Below are positions 1 through 7,464 of a DNA stretch of 12,741 bases, piece after piece. The stretch is from Sedimentisphaerales bacterium. GTDB lineage: Bacteria; Planctomycetota; Phycisphaerae; Sedimentisphaerales; Anaerobacaceae. The stretch spans positions 1-12,741 of the forward strand of contig JAFGTU010000192.1 of assembly GCA_016933985.1 (NCBI GenBank), given 5' to 3'. The notes below the pieces were generated by a model. That model ran no database searches. It had not been told where the DNA came from and worked only from the letters and a program-made list of their open reading frames with translations. The position numbers were made by a program, and so were the translations under genes. The number at the start of each line of letters is the position of its first letter. The first letter of the stretch is position 1.

Positions 1-803
1 CCGATATCTTCTTAGGCGGGCCTTTCGGCTCGACAGTATTGGGCACTGCCAACGTCCTGATGGCTGCGACGCTGGCGAAGGGGCGGACGGTTATCGAGTC
101 GGCGGCCTGCGAGCCGGAGATAGCCGACTTGGCCGACTGCCTGAACAAAATGGAGGCGAAGATCACGGGTATCGGCTCGCCGAGGCTGATCGTCGAAGGC
201 GTCAGCCAGCTCAAAGCCGTCGAATATGAGGTAATTGCCGACCGCATCGAGGCTGGGACATTTATGGCGGCCGCGGCGATCACTTCGAGCGAGCTGCACG
301 TTCAAAACTGCCGGCTGGATGATATGATGGCCGTCGTGGACAAGCTACGAGGGATAGGCGTGACGGTCGAGGCGAACGGCTCCGGCTGCACCGTTGCCGC
401 CCCCGGTCCGATTAAGACGGCGGATATCACCACTCAGCCTTATCCCGGCTTCCCGACTGATTTACAGGCTCAGTTCATGGCCCTTCTCTCGCTTGCCGAC
501 GGCAACAGCGTTATTATCGAAAAGGTCTTTCCCGACCGGTACATGCACGTCGCCGAGCTGAATCGAATGGCGGCGGACCTTCGCAAGGAAGGCCCGGTCG
601 TCATTGTCGCCGGCGTAAAGAAGCTGATCGCCGCGCCGGTGATGGCCTCGGACCTGCGGGCATCCGCAGCCCTCGTCCTGGCCGCCCTCGCAGCCGAGGG
701 AACGACAACAATAAACAGAGTCTATCATATCGACCGGGGATACGAGAAAATCGAAGAAAGACTCAATCCCCTCGGCGCGAAAATTGTCCGAGAAAATGTA
801 TAG
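1..803 (+). CDS. murA: UDP-N-acetylglucosamine 1-carboxyvinyltransferase (MurA), 5'-truncated by the window edge
   Basis: MurA transfers enolpyruvate from PEP to UDP-GlcNAc, the first committed step of peptidoglycan synthesis in the cytoplasm. The reading frame is open from base 3, so only the N-terminal part is missing. Visible family landmarks are GPFGSTV and GTANVLMAATLA near the left edge, REPEI-like CEPEIADLADCLNKM, the DRIEAGTF motif, YPGFPTDLQAQF (its Asp corresponds to the E. coli catalytic Asp305), and near the end DLRASAALVLAALA and YHIDRGYEKIEERL, whose arginines correspond to E. coli Arg371 and Arg397. The loop with the catalytic Cys (Cys115 in E. coli) lies outside the window, so whether it is Cys or Asp cannot be seen. 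An internal TTG at 39 is not the start, because the conserved sequence continues upstream of it. The AsmA-like gene follows 24 bases downstream. Confidence 0.96.
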   Translation, partial: DIFLGGPFGSTVLGTANVLMAATLAKGRTVIESAACEPEIADLADCLNKMEAKITGIGSPRLIVEGVSQLKAVEYEVIADRIEAGTFMAAAAITSSELHVQNCRLDDMMAVVDKLRGIGVTVEANGSGCTVAAPGPIKTADITTQPYPGFPTDLQAQFMALLSLADGNSVIIEKVFPDRYMHVAELNRMAADLRKEGPVVIVAGVKKLIAAPVMASDLRASAALVLAALAAEGTTTINRVYHIDRGYEKIEERLNPLGAKIVRENV

Positions 804-827
804 CTAAACTCTTAAGGGGTGTAAAAA

Positions 828-1694
828 ATGAAAATACTACGAAGACTGTTTATTACTATTCCCCTGATCATTGTTATCCTGCTGGTTGGCGCAGTGGTGC
901 TGGTTCGCCTTTTTGCCGACCGTGCCGTGAAGTTCGGGATTGAGAAGGGCGGCTCGGCGGTATTGCCCGTGGCTGTGAAGGTGGGCGATGCCGATGTGTC
1001 GATCTTAGGCAGCAAGGTCGCATTGCATGATCTTGTGGTGGAGAATCCGCAGGGCTACAAGCATGAGAACCTGCTCGAATTGAAGGACGGCTCGGTCGGC
1101 GTCAATGTCAAGTCGCTGTTAAGCGACACTGTTCAGATCAGGCATATCACGCTGGATGGCGCGGTGGTCGTTCTCGAGCAAAAGGACCTGCTGAGAAACA
1201 ACATCAAAGACATAATAAAGGCGCTTCCAAAAGAAGATGAAGGCCAAGCCGCTCCCAGCGGCAAGAAGCTGCATATCGACGAGCTGACAATCAGCAACAC
1301 GACGGTAAAGGTGAAATTGCTCCCGCTTCCCGGCAAGGTCGATACGATTCCCTTGAAGCTTGGAACAATCAAGATGACCGACCTGGGCAGTGACAACAAC
1401 TTGGGCACGGCCAAGTTGATCGGTATAGTCTTGTCCGCGATCTTCCGCGGTATAGCAGAGCAGGGCAAGGGGATCCTGCCCGACGACTTGGTCGATGGGC
1501 TTTCGGGGGCATTGGGTAAGACATTCGAGATCGGCAAGGAGGTAATAATGGGAGGGGCAGAGACCGGCAAAAAATTGTTGGAAGGCGCCGGAGATGCCGG
1601 CAAGAAGCTCCTCGAGGGTGCAGGAGACGCGGGAAAGGGAATCGGAGAAGGCCTCAAGGGCCTCCTCCCGGGAAAGAAGAAGGAAGAAGAATAG
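828..1694 (+). CDS. AsmA-like membrane-anchored protein with 11-residue repeat tail
   Basis: This is a 288-residue protein with an uncleaved-looking N-terminal membrane segment at about residues 7-28 (MKILRRLF then a long I/L/V run). A region of alternating beta-type sequence follows at about 45-185, resembling the AsmA/DUF748 type of large envelope proteins (VGDADVSILGSKVALHDLVV, LKDGSVGVNVKSLL, VQIRHITLDGAVVVLEQ). Family members are linked to outer-envelope assembly and lipid transport, and this one is much shorter than classical AsmA. The C-terminus is unusual: four tandem 11-residue units each beginning GK run from residue 236 to 279, two of them identical (GKKLLEGAGDA), followed by LPGKKKEEE. 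The ATG at 828 has AAGGGG eight bases upstream. The close position behind murA suggests co-transcription. The AsmA call rests on overall pattern and is an inference; the tail could be an amphipathic, membrane-binding helix. Confidence 0.7.
   Translation: MKILRRLFITIPLIIVILLVGAVVLVRLFADRAVKFGIEKGGSAVLPVAVKVGDADVSILGSKVALHDLVVENPQGYKHENLLELKDGSVGVNVKSLLSDTVQIRHITLDGAVVVLEQKDLLRNNIKDIIKALPKEDEGQAAPSGKKLHIDELTISNTTVKVKLLPLPGKVDTIPLKLGTIKMTDLGSDNNLGTAKLIGIVLSAIFRGIAEQGKGILPDDLVDGLSGALGKTFEIGKEVIMGGAETGKKLLEGAGDAGKKLLEGAGDAGKGIGEGLKGLLPGKKKEEE
1533..1664 (+). repeat. Four tandem 33-bp coding repeats (11-residue GK units)
   Basis: These are codons 236-279 of the AsmA-like gene. The four units begin GKEVIMGG, GKKLLEGA, GKKLLEGA and GKGIGEGL. 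Units 2 and 3 are identical in protein, yet ten of eleven codons differ between KKLLEGAGDAG at codons 248-258 and at 259-269, all by synonymous changes, for example TTG TTG against CTC CTC. The repeat is therefore conserved as peptide and not as recent DNA duplication. Confidence 0.8.
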
Positions 1695-1726
1695 GCGTTC
1701 GGATATTGATATAAGGAACAGGTGAG

Positions 1727-3838
1727 ATGATGAATCAGAAAAAGACTCTTATCGTGCTGACGATGGTTTCAATTGGTCTGGGCACGGTGCACATTTTCTC
1801 AAGTCCGGCTGTTGGGGCGGTTACGCTCGAATCGCTTCTTGAAGAGATGGTGGATCGCGATACTATCGCCAGGTTGTCCTCGCCCGCTTATACTTGCAGG
1901 CAGTTCAGCAGCTACGACCGCAATTCGACCGAGCCGGGCTCGCCCACCTGGTGGGCCAACTGGGATAGGAGCTACTTCGTCCGCATCGAGGAGAACAACG
2001 GCAGGAAAGAGCACGTTATGATGGATGCCGACGGTCCCGGCGCCGTGGTTCGGATATGGGCGACTTGGCACGGGCCGGGCGGCGGACAATTCAGCAACGG
2101 CACCCTCCGCATTTACCTTGATAAGAATCCCAAGCCCGTCATCGAAGGGCCTGCCGAGGACCTGATTAGTAAGGGCCTGCTGGCCGCCGAGCCGCTCTCC
2201 GAAAGCGTCTCACCCGAAACCGAGTACAGGCACCGAGGCCATAACCTCTATCTGCCCATCCCCTACGCCAGGCACTGCAAGATCACGTACCAAACCGACG
2301 TCTTGATCGACGAAGGCGCACGCAAAGGCGAGGCACTTTACTACCAGATCAACTACCGCACCTACGAGCCTAAGACAACGGTCGAATCGTTCACGATGCA
2401 GGGCCTCAAGGGCGCAAAGCCAACGCTCGACCGCGTCCAGAGGATGCTCAAAGACAATAATCGCTCGGGCGCAACGGGCACGGCCGAGAATGCGAGCAAA
2501 GTGACGCTTGGCCCGAACGGGGCCAAACCGGTGACTATCAACGGGCCCAGGGCCATTTGTTCGCTGGAAGTCAACCTCGAAGCCGACGACCTCTCCCAGG
2601 CCCTGCGCTCGACGGTTCTTAAGATGAGCTTCGACGGGACGCAGACGGTCTGGTGCCCGATTGGTGATTTCTTCGGAACGGGCTATCACATTCGGCCTCA
2701 TGCTACTTGGTACACGGGCATCACCGAAGAGGCTCTGGCCTGCTATTGGGTGATGCCGTTCAATAAGGAGGCGAAGATCGAGATAGTCAATCTCGGCTCG
2801 CAGAACGTTAAGCTGGCCAAGTTCGATATCCTCACAAAACCATGGAAATGGGACGAGCGGTCGTGCTATTTCCACGCGGCCTGGAAGCAGTGGCCCGACA
2901 TCAAAACGCAATCGAATGAAAAGACACAAGACCACGGTGCCTTCGACCTCAATTGGGTTACCGTGAAAGGGCAGGGCACCTACGTCGGCGACGCCCTGAC
3001 CCTCTTCAACACTGCCAAGACCTGGTGGGGCGAGGGCGACGAGAAGATATATGTCGACGGCGAGCATTTCCCCTCGCATATCGGTACCGGCTCCGAGGAC
3101 TATTACGGCTACGCCTGGTGCAAGCCCGCGTTTTTCCAGTCCGCGTTTCACGCCCAGCCCAGCGGCGATGGCAATCTTGAACCCGGCTTTACGGTCAACT
3201 CGCGTTTCCGTGCCCTGGATGCGATTCCATTCACCAAATCCATCCAATTCGATATGGAGCTGTGGCACTGGGCCGCGACTACGATGAGCTACGCGCCTAC
3301 GACGTTCTGGTATGCCAGGCCCGGAGCCGCCTGGGACGTCAAGCCCGATGCGACCGAGGCAAAACGGCCCGTCCCGAAAACCGTCGAGGACATTATCAAG
3401 CCGAGAATCGTCGAAGGAGCTATCGAGGGCGAGAAGACGGCCGTCATCGAGCGCACCGGCGGAATCAGCCAAATCCAGGAGAGCACAGACTTCAACTGGT
3501 CCCGCAACGCCCAGCTCTGGTGGCGAGAGGGCAAGGTCGGCAATACGCTTACGGTTGAGTTCGAGATGGGCGAAGGCGGCGATTACGACGTGACGCTCGG
3601 CATTACCAAGGCCGTCGATTACGCCGTCTGCCGAATCGAGATAAACGGCGAGATAAAGGCCGAGTCCATCGATTTCTTCAATCCATCCGTAATCGCAAGG
3701 GATATCAAGCTCGGCACGTGCAAACTCGTCAAGGGCAGGAATAAGCTGAAGGTAACCATCCTCGGCGCCAACCCCGCCGCCGTGAAGAACCACATGTTCG
3801 GCCTCGACTACGTACTGGCTGTTAAGCGTGCCCAATAG
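1727..3838 (+). CDS. Secreted DUF2961 / GH172-type glycoside hydrolase
   Basis: This 703-residue protein has a signal peptide (basic MMNQKK, hydrophobic core about 7-27, likely cleavage after AVGA at 31), so it should act outside the cytoplasm. DUF2961 is the founding domain of GH172, whose studied members act on alpha-D-fructofuranosides and D-arabinofuranosides. The signature GTGSEDYYGYAW is at residues 453-464, preceded by WWGEGDEKIYVDGE. Glu436 and Glu457 are 21 residues apart, the same spacing as the two catalytic glutamates I recall for the Bifidobacterium dentium enzyme (Glu270, Glu291); this mapping is inference. Residues about 575-700 look like an additional beta-sandwich, carbohydrate-binding-like domain (LTVEFEMGEGGDYDVTLGI, FGLDYVLAVKR). 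Start choice is open between 1727 and 1730: AAGGA lies nine bases before the first and AGGTGA four bases before the second. The substrate cannot be told from sequence. Confidence 0.85.
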   Translation: MMNQKKTLIVLTMVSIGLGTVHIFSSPAVGAVTLESLLEEMVDRDTIARLSSPAYTCRQFSSYDRNSTEPGSPTWWANWDRSYFVRIEENNGRKEHVMMDADGPGAVVRIWATWHGPGGGQFSNGTLRIYLDKNPKPVIEGPAEDLISKGLLAAEPLSESVSPETEYRHRGHNLYLPIPYARHCKITYQTDVLIDEGARKGEALYYQINYRTYEPKTTVESFTMQGLKGAKPTLDRVQRMLKDNNRSGATGTAENASKVTLGPNGAKPVTINGPRAICSLEVNLEADDLSQALRSTVLKMSFDGTQTVWCPIGDFFGTGYHIRPHATWYTGITEEALACYWVMPFNKEAKIEIVNLGSQNVKLAKFDILTKPWKWDERSCYFHAAWKQWPDIKTQSNEKTQDHGAFDLNWVTVKGQGTYVGDALTLFNTAKTWWGEGDEKIYVDGEHFPSHIGTGSEDYYGYAWCKPAFFQSAFHAQPSGDGNLEPGFTVNSRFRALDAIPFTKSIQFDMELWHWAATTMSYAPTTFWYARPGAAWDVKPDATEAKRPVPKTVEDIIKPRIVEGAIEGEKTAVIERTGGISQIQESTDFNWSRNAQLWWREGKVGNTLTVEFEMGEGGDYDVTLGITKAVDYAVCRIEINGEIKAESIDFFNPSVIARDIKLGTCKLVKGRNKLKVTILGANPAAVKNHMFGLDYVLAVKRAQ

Positions 3839-3860
3839 CCGAGACGGCCACGATAGTATA

Positions 3861-3889
3861 TTGATTTCCTGCGCATCGCGCCTTACAAT
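3861..3889 (+). promoter_or_regulatory. Candidate sigma70-type promoter for gnd
   Basis: TTGATT at 3861-3866 and TACAAT at 3884-3889 are separated by 17 bases. Transcription would start near 3896, giving a leader of about 110 bases that contains the intergenic repeat. It lies in the gap after the GH172 gene, which suggests gnd can be transcribed on its own. Confidence 0.45.
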
Positions 3890-3919
3890 GCGGAACACAG
3901 GGATGCCGGATCGGTTCAC

Positions 3920-3990
3920 AACTGTGCCTCCTCTGTGGCTGACGAAATTCTGAAATTTGAAAAATTCGTGTCTTGGTGCCTTCGTGGCAG
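3920..3990 (+). repeat. Probable dispersed intergenic repeat (CTCTGTGGC / CTTCGTGGC type)
   Basis: The gap before gnd holds CCTCCTCTGTGGCTGACG, an A/T-rich core with GAAATTC and AAATTT, and then TTCGTGTCTTGGTGCC with TTCGTGGC. The opposite strand reads as CHEGTKTR-like peptide. I recall very similar strings as recurring non-coding repeats, often mis-annotated as ORFs with HEGTKTRR peptides, in Planctomycetota and other environmental genomes. Only one copy is in this window, so repetition is inferred. Confidence 0.45.
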
Positions 3991-4008
3991 AATAAGGGGT
4001 AAATGAAA

Positions 4009-5460
4009 ATGGCAAAGGCTGATATAGGCGTGGTTGGCTTGGCGGTGATGGGCGAGAACCTCATCTTGAATATGGAGAGCAAGGGCTTCACGGTGGCGTG
4101 CTTTAATCGCACGGTCTCCAAGGTCGATGATTTCGTCAACGGCCGCGCAAAGGGCAAAAACATCGTCGGCTGTCATTCCATCGAGGAATTCGTCGCGAGC
4201 CTCGCTATGCCCCGAAAGGTCTTGCTCATGGTCAAGGCCGGCGCCGCGGTCGATGCCTTCATCGAAACCATCCTGCCTCATCTCGAAGACGGCGATATCA
4301 TTATCGACGGCGGCAACTCCCACTTCCCGGATACCATCCGCCGCACCAAATTGGTCGAGAGCAAGGGCAAGCTCTATATCGGCACCGGCGTATCCGGTGG
4401 CGAGGAAGGTGCCCTGCGAGGCCCGTCCATTATGCCGGGCGGCTCCCCGGACGCCTGGCCTCACGTTAAGCCCATCTTCCAGAAGATCTGCGCACACACC
4501 GACGACGGCCGGCCCTGCTGCGACTGGGTCGGCGAGAACGGCGCCGGACACTTCGTCAAAATGGTCCATAACGGAATCGAGTACGGCGATATGCAGATGA
4601 TATGCGAGACGTACCAGATTATGAGAGAGGGACTCGGCATGACAAATGCCGAGATGCACAAGGTCTTCGCCGAGTGGAACGAAGGCGAGCTAAACTCATA
4701 TCTTATCGAGATTACGCGTGACATCCTTGCGTACAAAGACGACGACGGCGCCGAGGTTATCGACCTTATCCTCGATACCGCAGGGCAGAAGGGGACGGGC
4801 AAATGGACCGTGATTGAAGCCCTTAATCTCGGCCAGCCCTTAACCCTAATCGGCGAGGCCGTCTTCGCACGCTGTATCTCCGCCCTCAAAGACGAGCGAG
4901 TCAAGGCCGCCAAGGCGCTGAAAGGACGCAAGTCGGGCTTTAGAGGCGATAAGGAAAAGTTTATCAACGATCTGCGACAGGCCCTCTACGCCTCGAAAAT
5001 CGTCAGCTACGCCCAGGGCTACCAGCTCATGCGTGCCGCTGCTGCCGAGCACAACTGGCACCTCAACTACGGCGGAATCGCCCTTATGTGGCGCGGAGGC
5101 TGTATTATCCGCTCGGCCTTTTTGGGTAAGATAAAGGAGGCCTTCGACAAGAAGCCCAAACTTGAAAACCTGCTGCTCGATCTCTTCTTCAAGAAGGCGG
5201 TGAAGAAGGCCCAATCCTCCTGGAGGCGCGTCGTCACTACCGCTGTCAAGCTCGGAATTGCGATGCCGGCGATGACCGCGGCCCTATCCTATTACGACGG
5301 CTATCGCAGCGAGCGGCTGCCGGCAAACCTGCTACAAGCCCAGAGGGACTACTTCGGGGCGCATACTTACGAGCGAGTGGATAAGCCCCGAGGTGAATTC
5401 TTCCACACCAACTGGACCGGCAGAGGCGGAACGACCGCCGCTTCGACGTATGTCGTCTGA
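4009..5460 (+). CDS. gnd: 6-phosphogluconate dehydrogenase, decarboxylating (NADP+ type)
   Basis: Gnd oxidises and decarboxylates 6-phosphogluconate to ribulose 5-phosphate with formation of NADPH, the last oxidative step of the pentose phosphate pathway. At 483 residues it is full length. Visible are the Rossmann motif GVVGLAVMGENL, Asn33-Arg34-Thr35 (the NADP-phosphate-binding NRT), IDGGNSHFPDT, GVSGGEEGALRGPSIMPGG, the catalytic stretch HFVKMVHNGIEYGD with Lys184, His187, Asn188 and Glu191, GQKGTGKWT, and the C-terminal YFGAHTYER and FHTNWTGRGG. The start at 4009 (MAKADIGVVG) is preferred over the ATG at 4003 because AAGGGG at 3994-3999 is nine bases before it but only three before 4003. 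No other pentose phosphate gene is adjacent. Confidence 0.97.
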   Translation: MAKADIGVVGLAVMGENLILNMESKGFTVACFNRTVSKVDDFVNGRAKGKNIVGCHSIEEFVASLAMPRKVLLMVKAGAAVDAFIETILPHLEDGDIIIDGGNSHFPDTIRRTKLVESKGKLYIGTGVSGGEEGALRGPSIMPGGSPDAWPHVKPIFQKICAHTDDGRPCCDWVGENGAGHFVKMVHNGIEYGDMQMICETYQIMREGLGMTNAEMHKVFAEWNEGELNSYLIEITRDILAYKDDDGAEVIDLILDTAGQKGTGKWTVIEALNLGQPLTLIGEAVFARCISALKDERVKAAKALKGRKSGFRGDKEKFINDLRQALYASKIVSYAQGYQLMRAAAAEHNWHLNYGGIALMWRGGCIIRSAFLGKIKEAFDKKPKLENLLLDLFFKKAVKKAQSSWRRVVTTAVKLGIAMPAMTAALSYYDGYRSERLPANLLQAQRDYFGAHTYERVDKPRGEFFHTNWTGRGGTTAASTYVV

Positions 5461-5534
5461 GGACCAAGTCGAGCAGCTTGAGCAGGATGCCCTTTAGCCC
5501 ATCGGTTTATCTTAGAATACTGGAGTAGTATCAC

Positions 5535-5563
5535 TTGCGTAATCTTCGACCTGCCGGTATAAT
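5535..5563 (+). promoter_or_regulatory. Promoter for the radical SAM gene, predicting a leaderless mRNA
   Basis: TTGCGT at 5535-5540 (three of six consensus bases, the TTG) and a perfect TATAAT at 5558-5563 are spaced by 17 bases. The usual start point seven bases after the -10 is 5570, which is the A of the gene's ATG. No Shine-Dalgarno sequence precedes that ATG. Confidence 0.6.
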
Positions 5564-5569
5564 CTCACG

Positions 5570-7024
5570 ATGACTAAATACAAACACGTTCTGGCGTTGC
5601 ACCCGTATTTTGGTGATTCTACCGCGGCCAGGGCAATATTCCCTCCGACCGGCCTTGAGTATATTGTCGCGAGCATGAAAGACCTCGTCGGCAAGGTTAC
5701 GCTTCTCGATCTTCGATACGAAGAGGCCTACCAGGACCCGCGGGCGCTGAGCGAGTTCATCAGAAAAGAGATAGATCTTATCTGCGTCAGCATCGTATGG
5801 TCCTCTCAGTTCGACGAGGTTTGCGACTTTATTTCCGCATTGCCCGAGGAGATCTGCACAGTCGTCGGGGGCTACAAGGCCACGCTCGAAGTCGAGCAGT
5901 TGTTAGAGCGATGCGCCAATATCGATATGGTTGTCAGAGGCGAGGGCGAAGACATCATTAAGCAAATCGTCACAGGCGCTGCCTGCGAGGACATAAAGGG
6001 GCTCTCCTACCGCAAAAACGGCAGCGTCGTGCACAACGAAATGCATCCCCTGCCGGATATTTCGAATATCGCGTATCCTGACCGGTCGCTCAGACGCCAT
6101 GAGTACAGCATGGTTCTGCACGGCGTGCGATTAAGCAAAAGCACGTTCGACACGATACTGACCACGAGGGGATGCCCGTTCAAATGTAAGTTCTGTACGT
6201 TCAGCCTAAACCCGCTCGGGCAGAAGAGAAGCTACACCGAACGGGCCATCGAATCGGTTATGGAGGAATTGAAGACAATCACCGCCGATATCGTGCTCAT
6301 CAGCGACGACAACTTCTTCACCAACCCCAAGAGGAGCGAGCAGTTCTGCGATTTCATTATCGAGAACAATATCAAGAAGACCTTCTTCGTTCAGGCGCGT
6401 ATCGACGTGGCAAAACATCCCCGGCTGCTCGAAAAGGCATATAAGGCCGGGTTCCGAGTATTCCTGATAGGCGTCGAATCGCCCCACGACCGCATATTGA
6501 AACAGCTTAACAAAGGCATCACTCAGCAGCAGATACGCGATGCCTTCGCCGTCCTCACCAAGTTCGATTTCTGGCTGCACGGGTACTTCATCTACGGCAA
6601 CATCTCAGAAACTGAAGAGGAGATGCTCTACATCCCCAAGTTTGCCAAGGAGATAAAGTGCGATTCCATCAGTTTCCAGAAACTCCGCATCGAGAAGTTC
6701 TCACCCCTGAAAGAAGTGGTTGAGAAGACACCGAGCTATTACTACAACCGCATCGGTGGACCTGTCTACTCGCAGCGCTATGGGCGAAAGGAGTTAAAGC
6801 AAATCAGGAACAAAATCAGAAGGGGATTCTACGATTTGCCGCAGGTGCTCCACCTCATTCGAAAGGTCGGGCGAATCGGGATGACACACTGGCGCGACTT
6901 GCCGGTTGCGATTCTTCATCTACCCTTGCTCGCATACAGGCTGGGCATGAAAGGCCGCCGAAAAAAGCGGCATTCCCCGCATCAGACCCGCGTCGCAAAC
7001 CCGCTGACCCCCGCCGGCCAATAA
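5570..7024 (+). CDS. B12-binding-type radical SAM protein, substrate unknown
   Basis: This is a 484-residue predicted iron-sulfur enzyme. Residues about 1-140 fit a cobalamin-binding-like Rossmann domain (FPPTGLEYIVASM, TVVGGYKATL, VVRGEGEDII). No DxHxxG cobalamin-ligand motif is visible, as is common in this class. The radical SAM core follows: TTRGCPFKCKFCTF carries the CxxxCxxC cluster ligands Cys202, Cys206 and Cys209, and then LISDDNFF (243-250), GVES (301-304) and LNKGIT (313-318) fit the usual core. The C-terminus is basic (KGRRKKRH) after a hydrophobic stretch, which might allow membrane contact. The ATG at 5570 is the only plausible start: the frame is closed by a stop at 5540-5542 and has no other start codon between. 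Class members methylate unactivated carbons, build cofactors or modify lipids; nothing here identifies the substrate. Confidence 0.88.
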   Translation: MTKYKHVLALHPYFGDSTAARAIFPPTGLEYIVASMKDLVGKVTLLDLRYEEAYQDPRALSEFIRKEIDLICVSIVWSSQFDEVCDFISALPEEICTVVGGYKATLEVEQLLERCANIDMVVRGEGEDIIKQIVTGAACEDIKGLSYRKNGSVVHNEMHPLPDISNIAYPDRSLRRHEYSMVLHGVRLSKSTFDTILTTRGCPFKCKFCTFSLNPLGQKRSYTERAIESVMEELKTITADIVLISDDNFFTNPKRSEQFCDFIIENNIKKTFFVQARIDVAKHPRLLEKAYKAGFRVFLIGVESPHDRILKQLNKGITQQQIRDAFAVLTKFDFWLHGYFIYGNISETEEEMLYIPKFAKEIKCDSISFQKLRIEKFSPLKEVVEKTPSYYYNRIGGPVYSQRYGRKELKQIRNKIRRGFYDLPQVLHLIRKVGRIGMTHWRDLPVAILHLPLLAYRLGMKGRRKKRHSPHQTRVANPLTPAGQ

Positions 7025-7094
7025 GCATATTCGGCGAATTCATTCACAACTTCGCTGCTCCTGGGGAACAAAAATCGCCTTATCCTGCTATTTG

Positions 7095-7123
7095 TTGACC
7101 CTCGGTGGCCTTTGGTGTATCAT
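7095..7123 (+). promoter_or_regulatory. Candidate sigma70-type promoter for the small membrane protein gene and possibly uxaC
   Basis: TTGACC at 7095-7100 and TATCAT at 7118-7123 have a 17-base spacer, with five of six consensus bases in each box. The expected start is near 7130, leaving a leader of about 56 bases before the ATG at 7186. No other promoter of this quality is seen before uxaC. Confidence 0.55.
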
Positions 7124-7126
7124 TCA

Positions 7127-7145
7127 GGCCGACGACGCATCGGCC
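7127..7145 (+). promoter_or_regulatory. Palindrome at the predicted transcription start
   Basis: GGCCGA at 7127-7132 and TCGGCC at 7140-7145 form a perfect 6-bp inverted repeat around a 7-base centre. It covers the predicted start point of the 7095-7123 promoter, so it could be an operator or a hairpin at the 5' end of the message. No T-run follows, so it is not a terminator. Confidence 0.35.
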
Positions 7146-7185
7146 CGAAAATGGAAATGCCTGGTTACTTTTAAGAAAGGGCGCC

Positions 7186-7464
7186 ATGAGCTGGTACACG
7201 ATATTTATGCTAATCGCGCTGCCGATTCTTGGGATTGGGTGGATCGCTTATGCGATATGGCTGCACAAGATTCGCAATGAGGAGAAGACCCAGCCCAAGC
7301 AGGTCTCGCAGCGCCTGTCTAAGACCAGAAGCGAGATCTCCGACTGGGCGAAGAAGATGAAAGACCACAAGTCGCCCCGAGAGCAGGCCCTCGAACGACG
7401 CCGGCAGCTCGAGGCCCAGCGCCTCCGCGAAGAGCAGGAAAAACAACGCGAGTCAAAGGACTGA
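7186..7464 (+). CDS. Small single-span membrane protein with charged coiled-coil tail
   Basis: This 92-residue protein begins MSWYTIFMLIALPILG, with one membrane helix at about residues 5-26. A highly charged, helix-forming and probably coiled-coil region follows (KTRSEISDWAKKMKDH and REQALERRRQLEAQRLREEQ). The start at 7186 is chosen because AGAAAGG lies about five bases upstream and the membrane helix begins directly after it; the frame remains open further upstream without a recognisable signal. Its layout, a short N-terminal helix followed by a charged coil, recalls PspB of the phage shock system, but I do not see convincing sequence identity and do not assign that name. uxaC starts 42 bases downstream on the same strand, so the two may share a transcript. 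Confidence 0.75.
   Translation: MSWYTIFMLIALPILGIGWIAYAIWLHKIRNEEKTQPKQVSQRLSKTRSEISDWAKKMKDHKSPREQALERRRQLEAQRLREEQEKQRESKD

Noticed and set aside
1133..1657. A 174-codon minus-strand frame opposite the AsmA-like gene, rich in Pro and Ser
   Set aside because: The Pro/Ser-rich repeats are simply the reverse reading of the Gly/Lys repeats; there is no ribosome site and no recognisable domain.
3838..3848. Short hairpin GCCG-AGA-CGGC after the GH172 stop codon as a terminator
   Set aside because: The stem is only 4 bp and no T-run follows it.
2210..4015. A 601-codon open frame on the minus strand opposite the GH172 gene
   Set aside because: It lies fully antisense to a clear gene with signal peptide and family motifs, its translation matches no domain I know, and long antisense frames are expected from codon bias in GC-rich genes.
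3916..4659. A 247-codon minus-strand frame over the gnd start and the upstream gap
   Set aside because: It is antisense to conserved gnd motifs, and its C-terminal part is the translated intergenic repeat, a typical source of false genes.
7186..7464. Assignment of the small membrane protein as PspB
   Set aside because: Only size and layout agree; no pspA or pspC neighbour is present and I see no convincing residue-level match.
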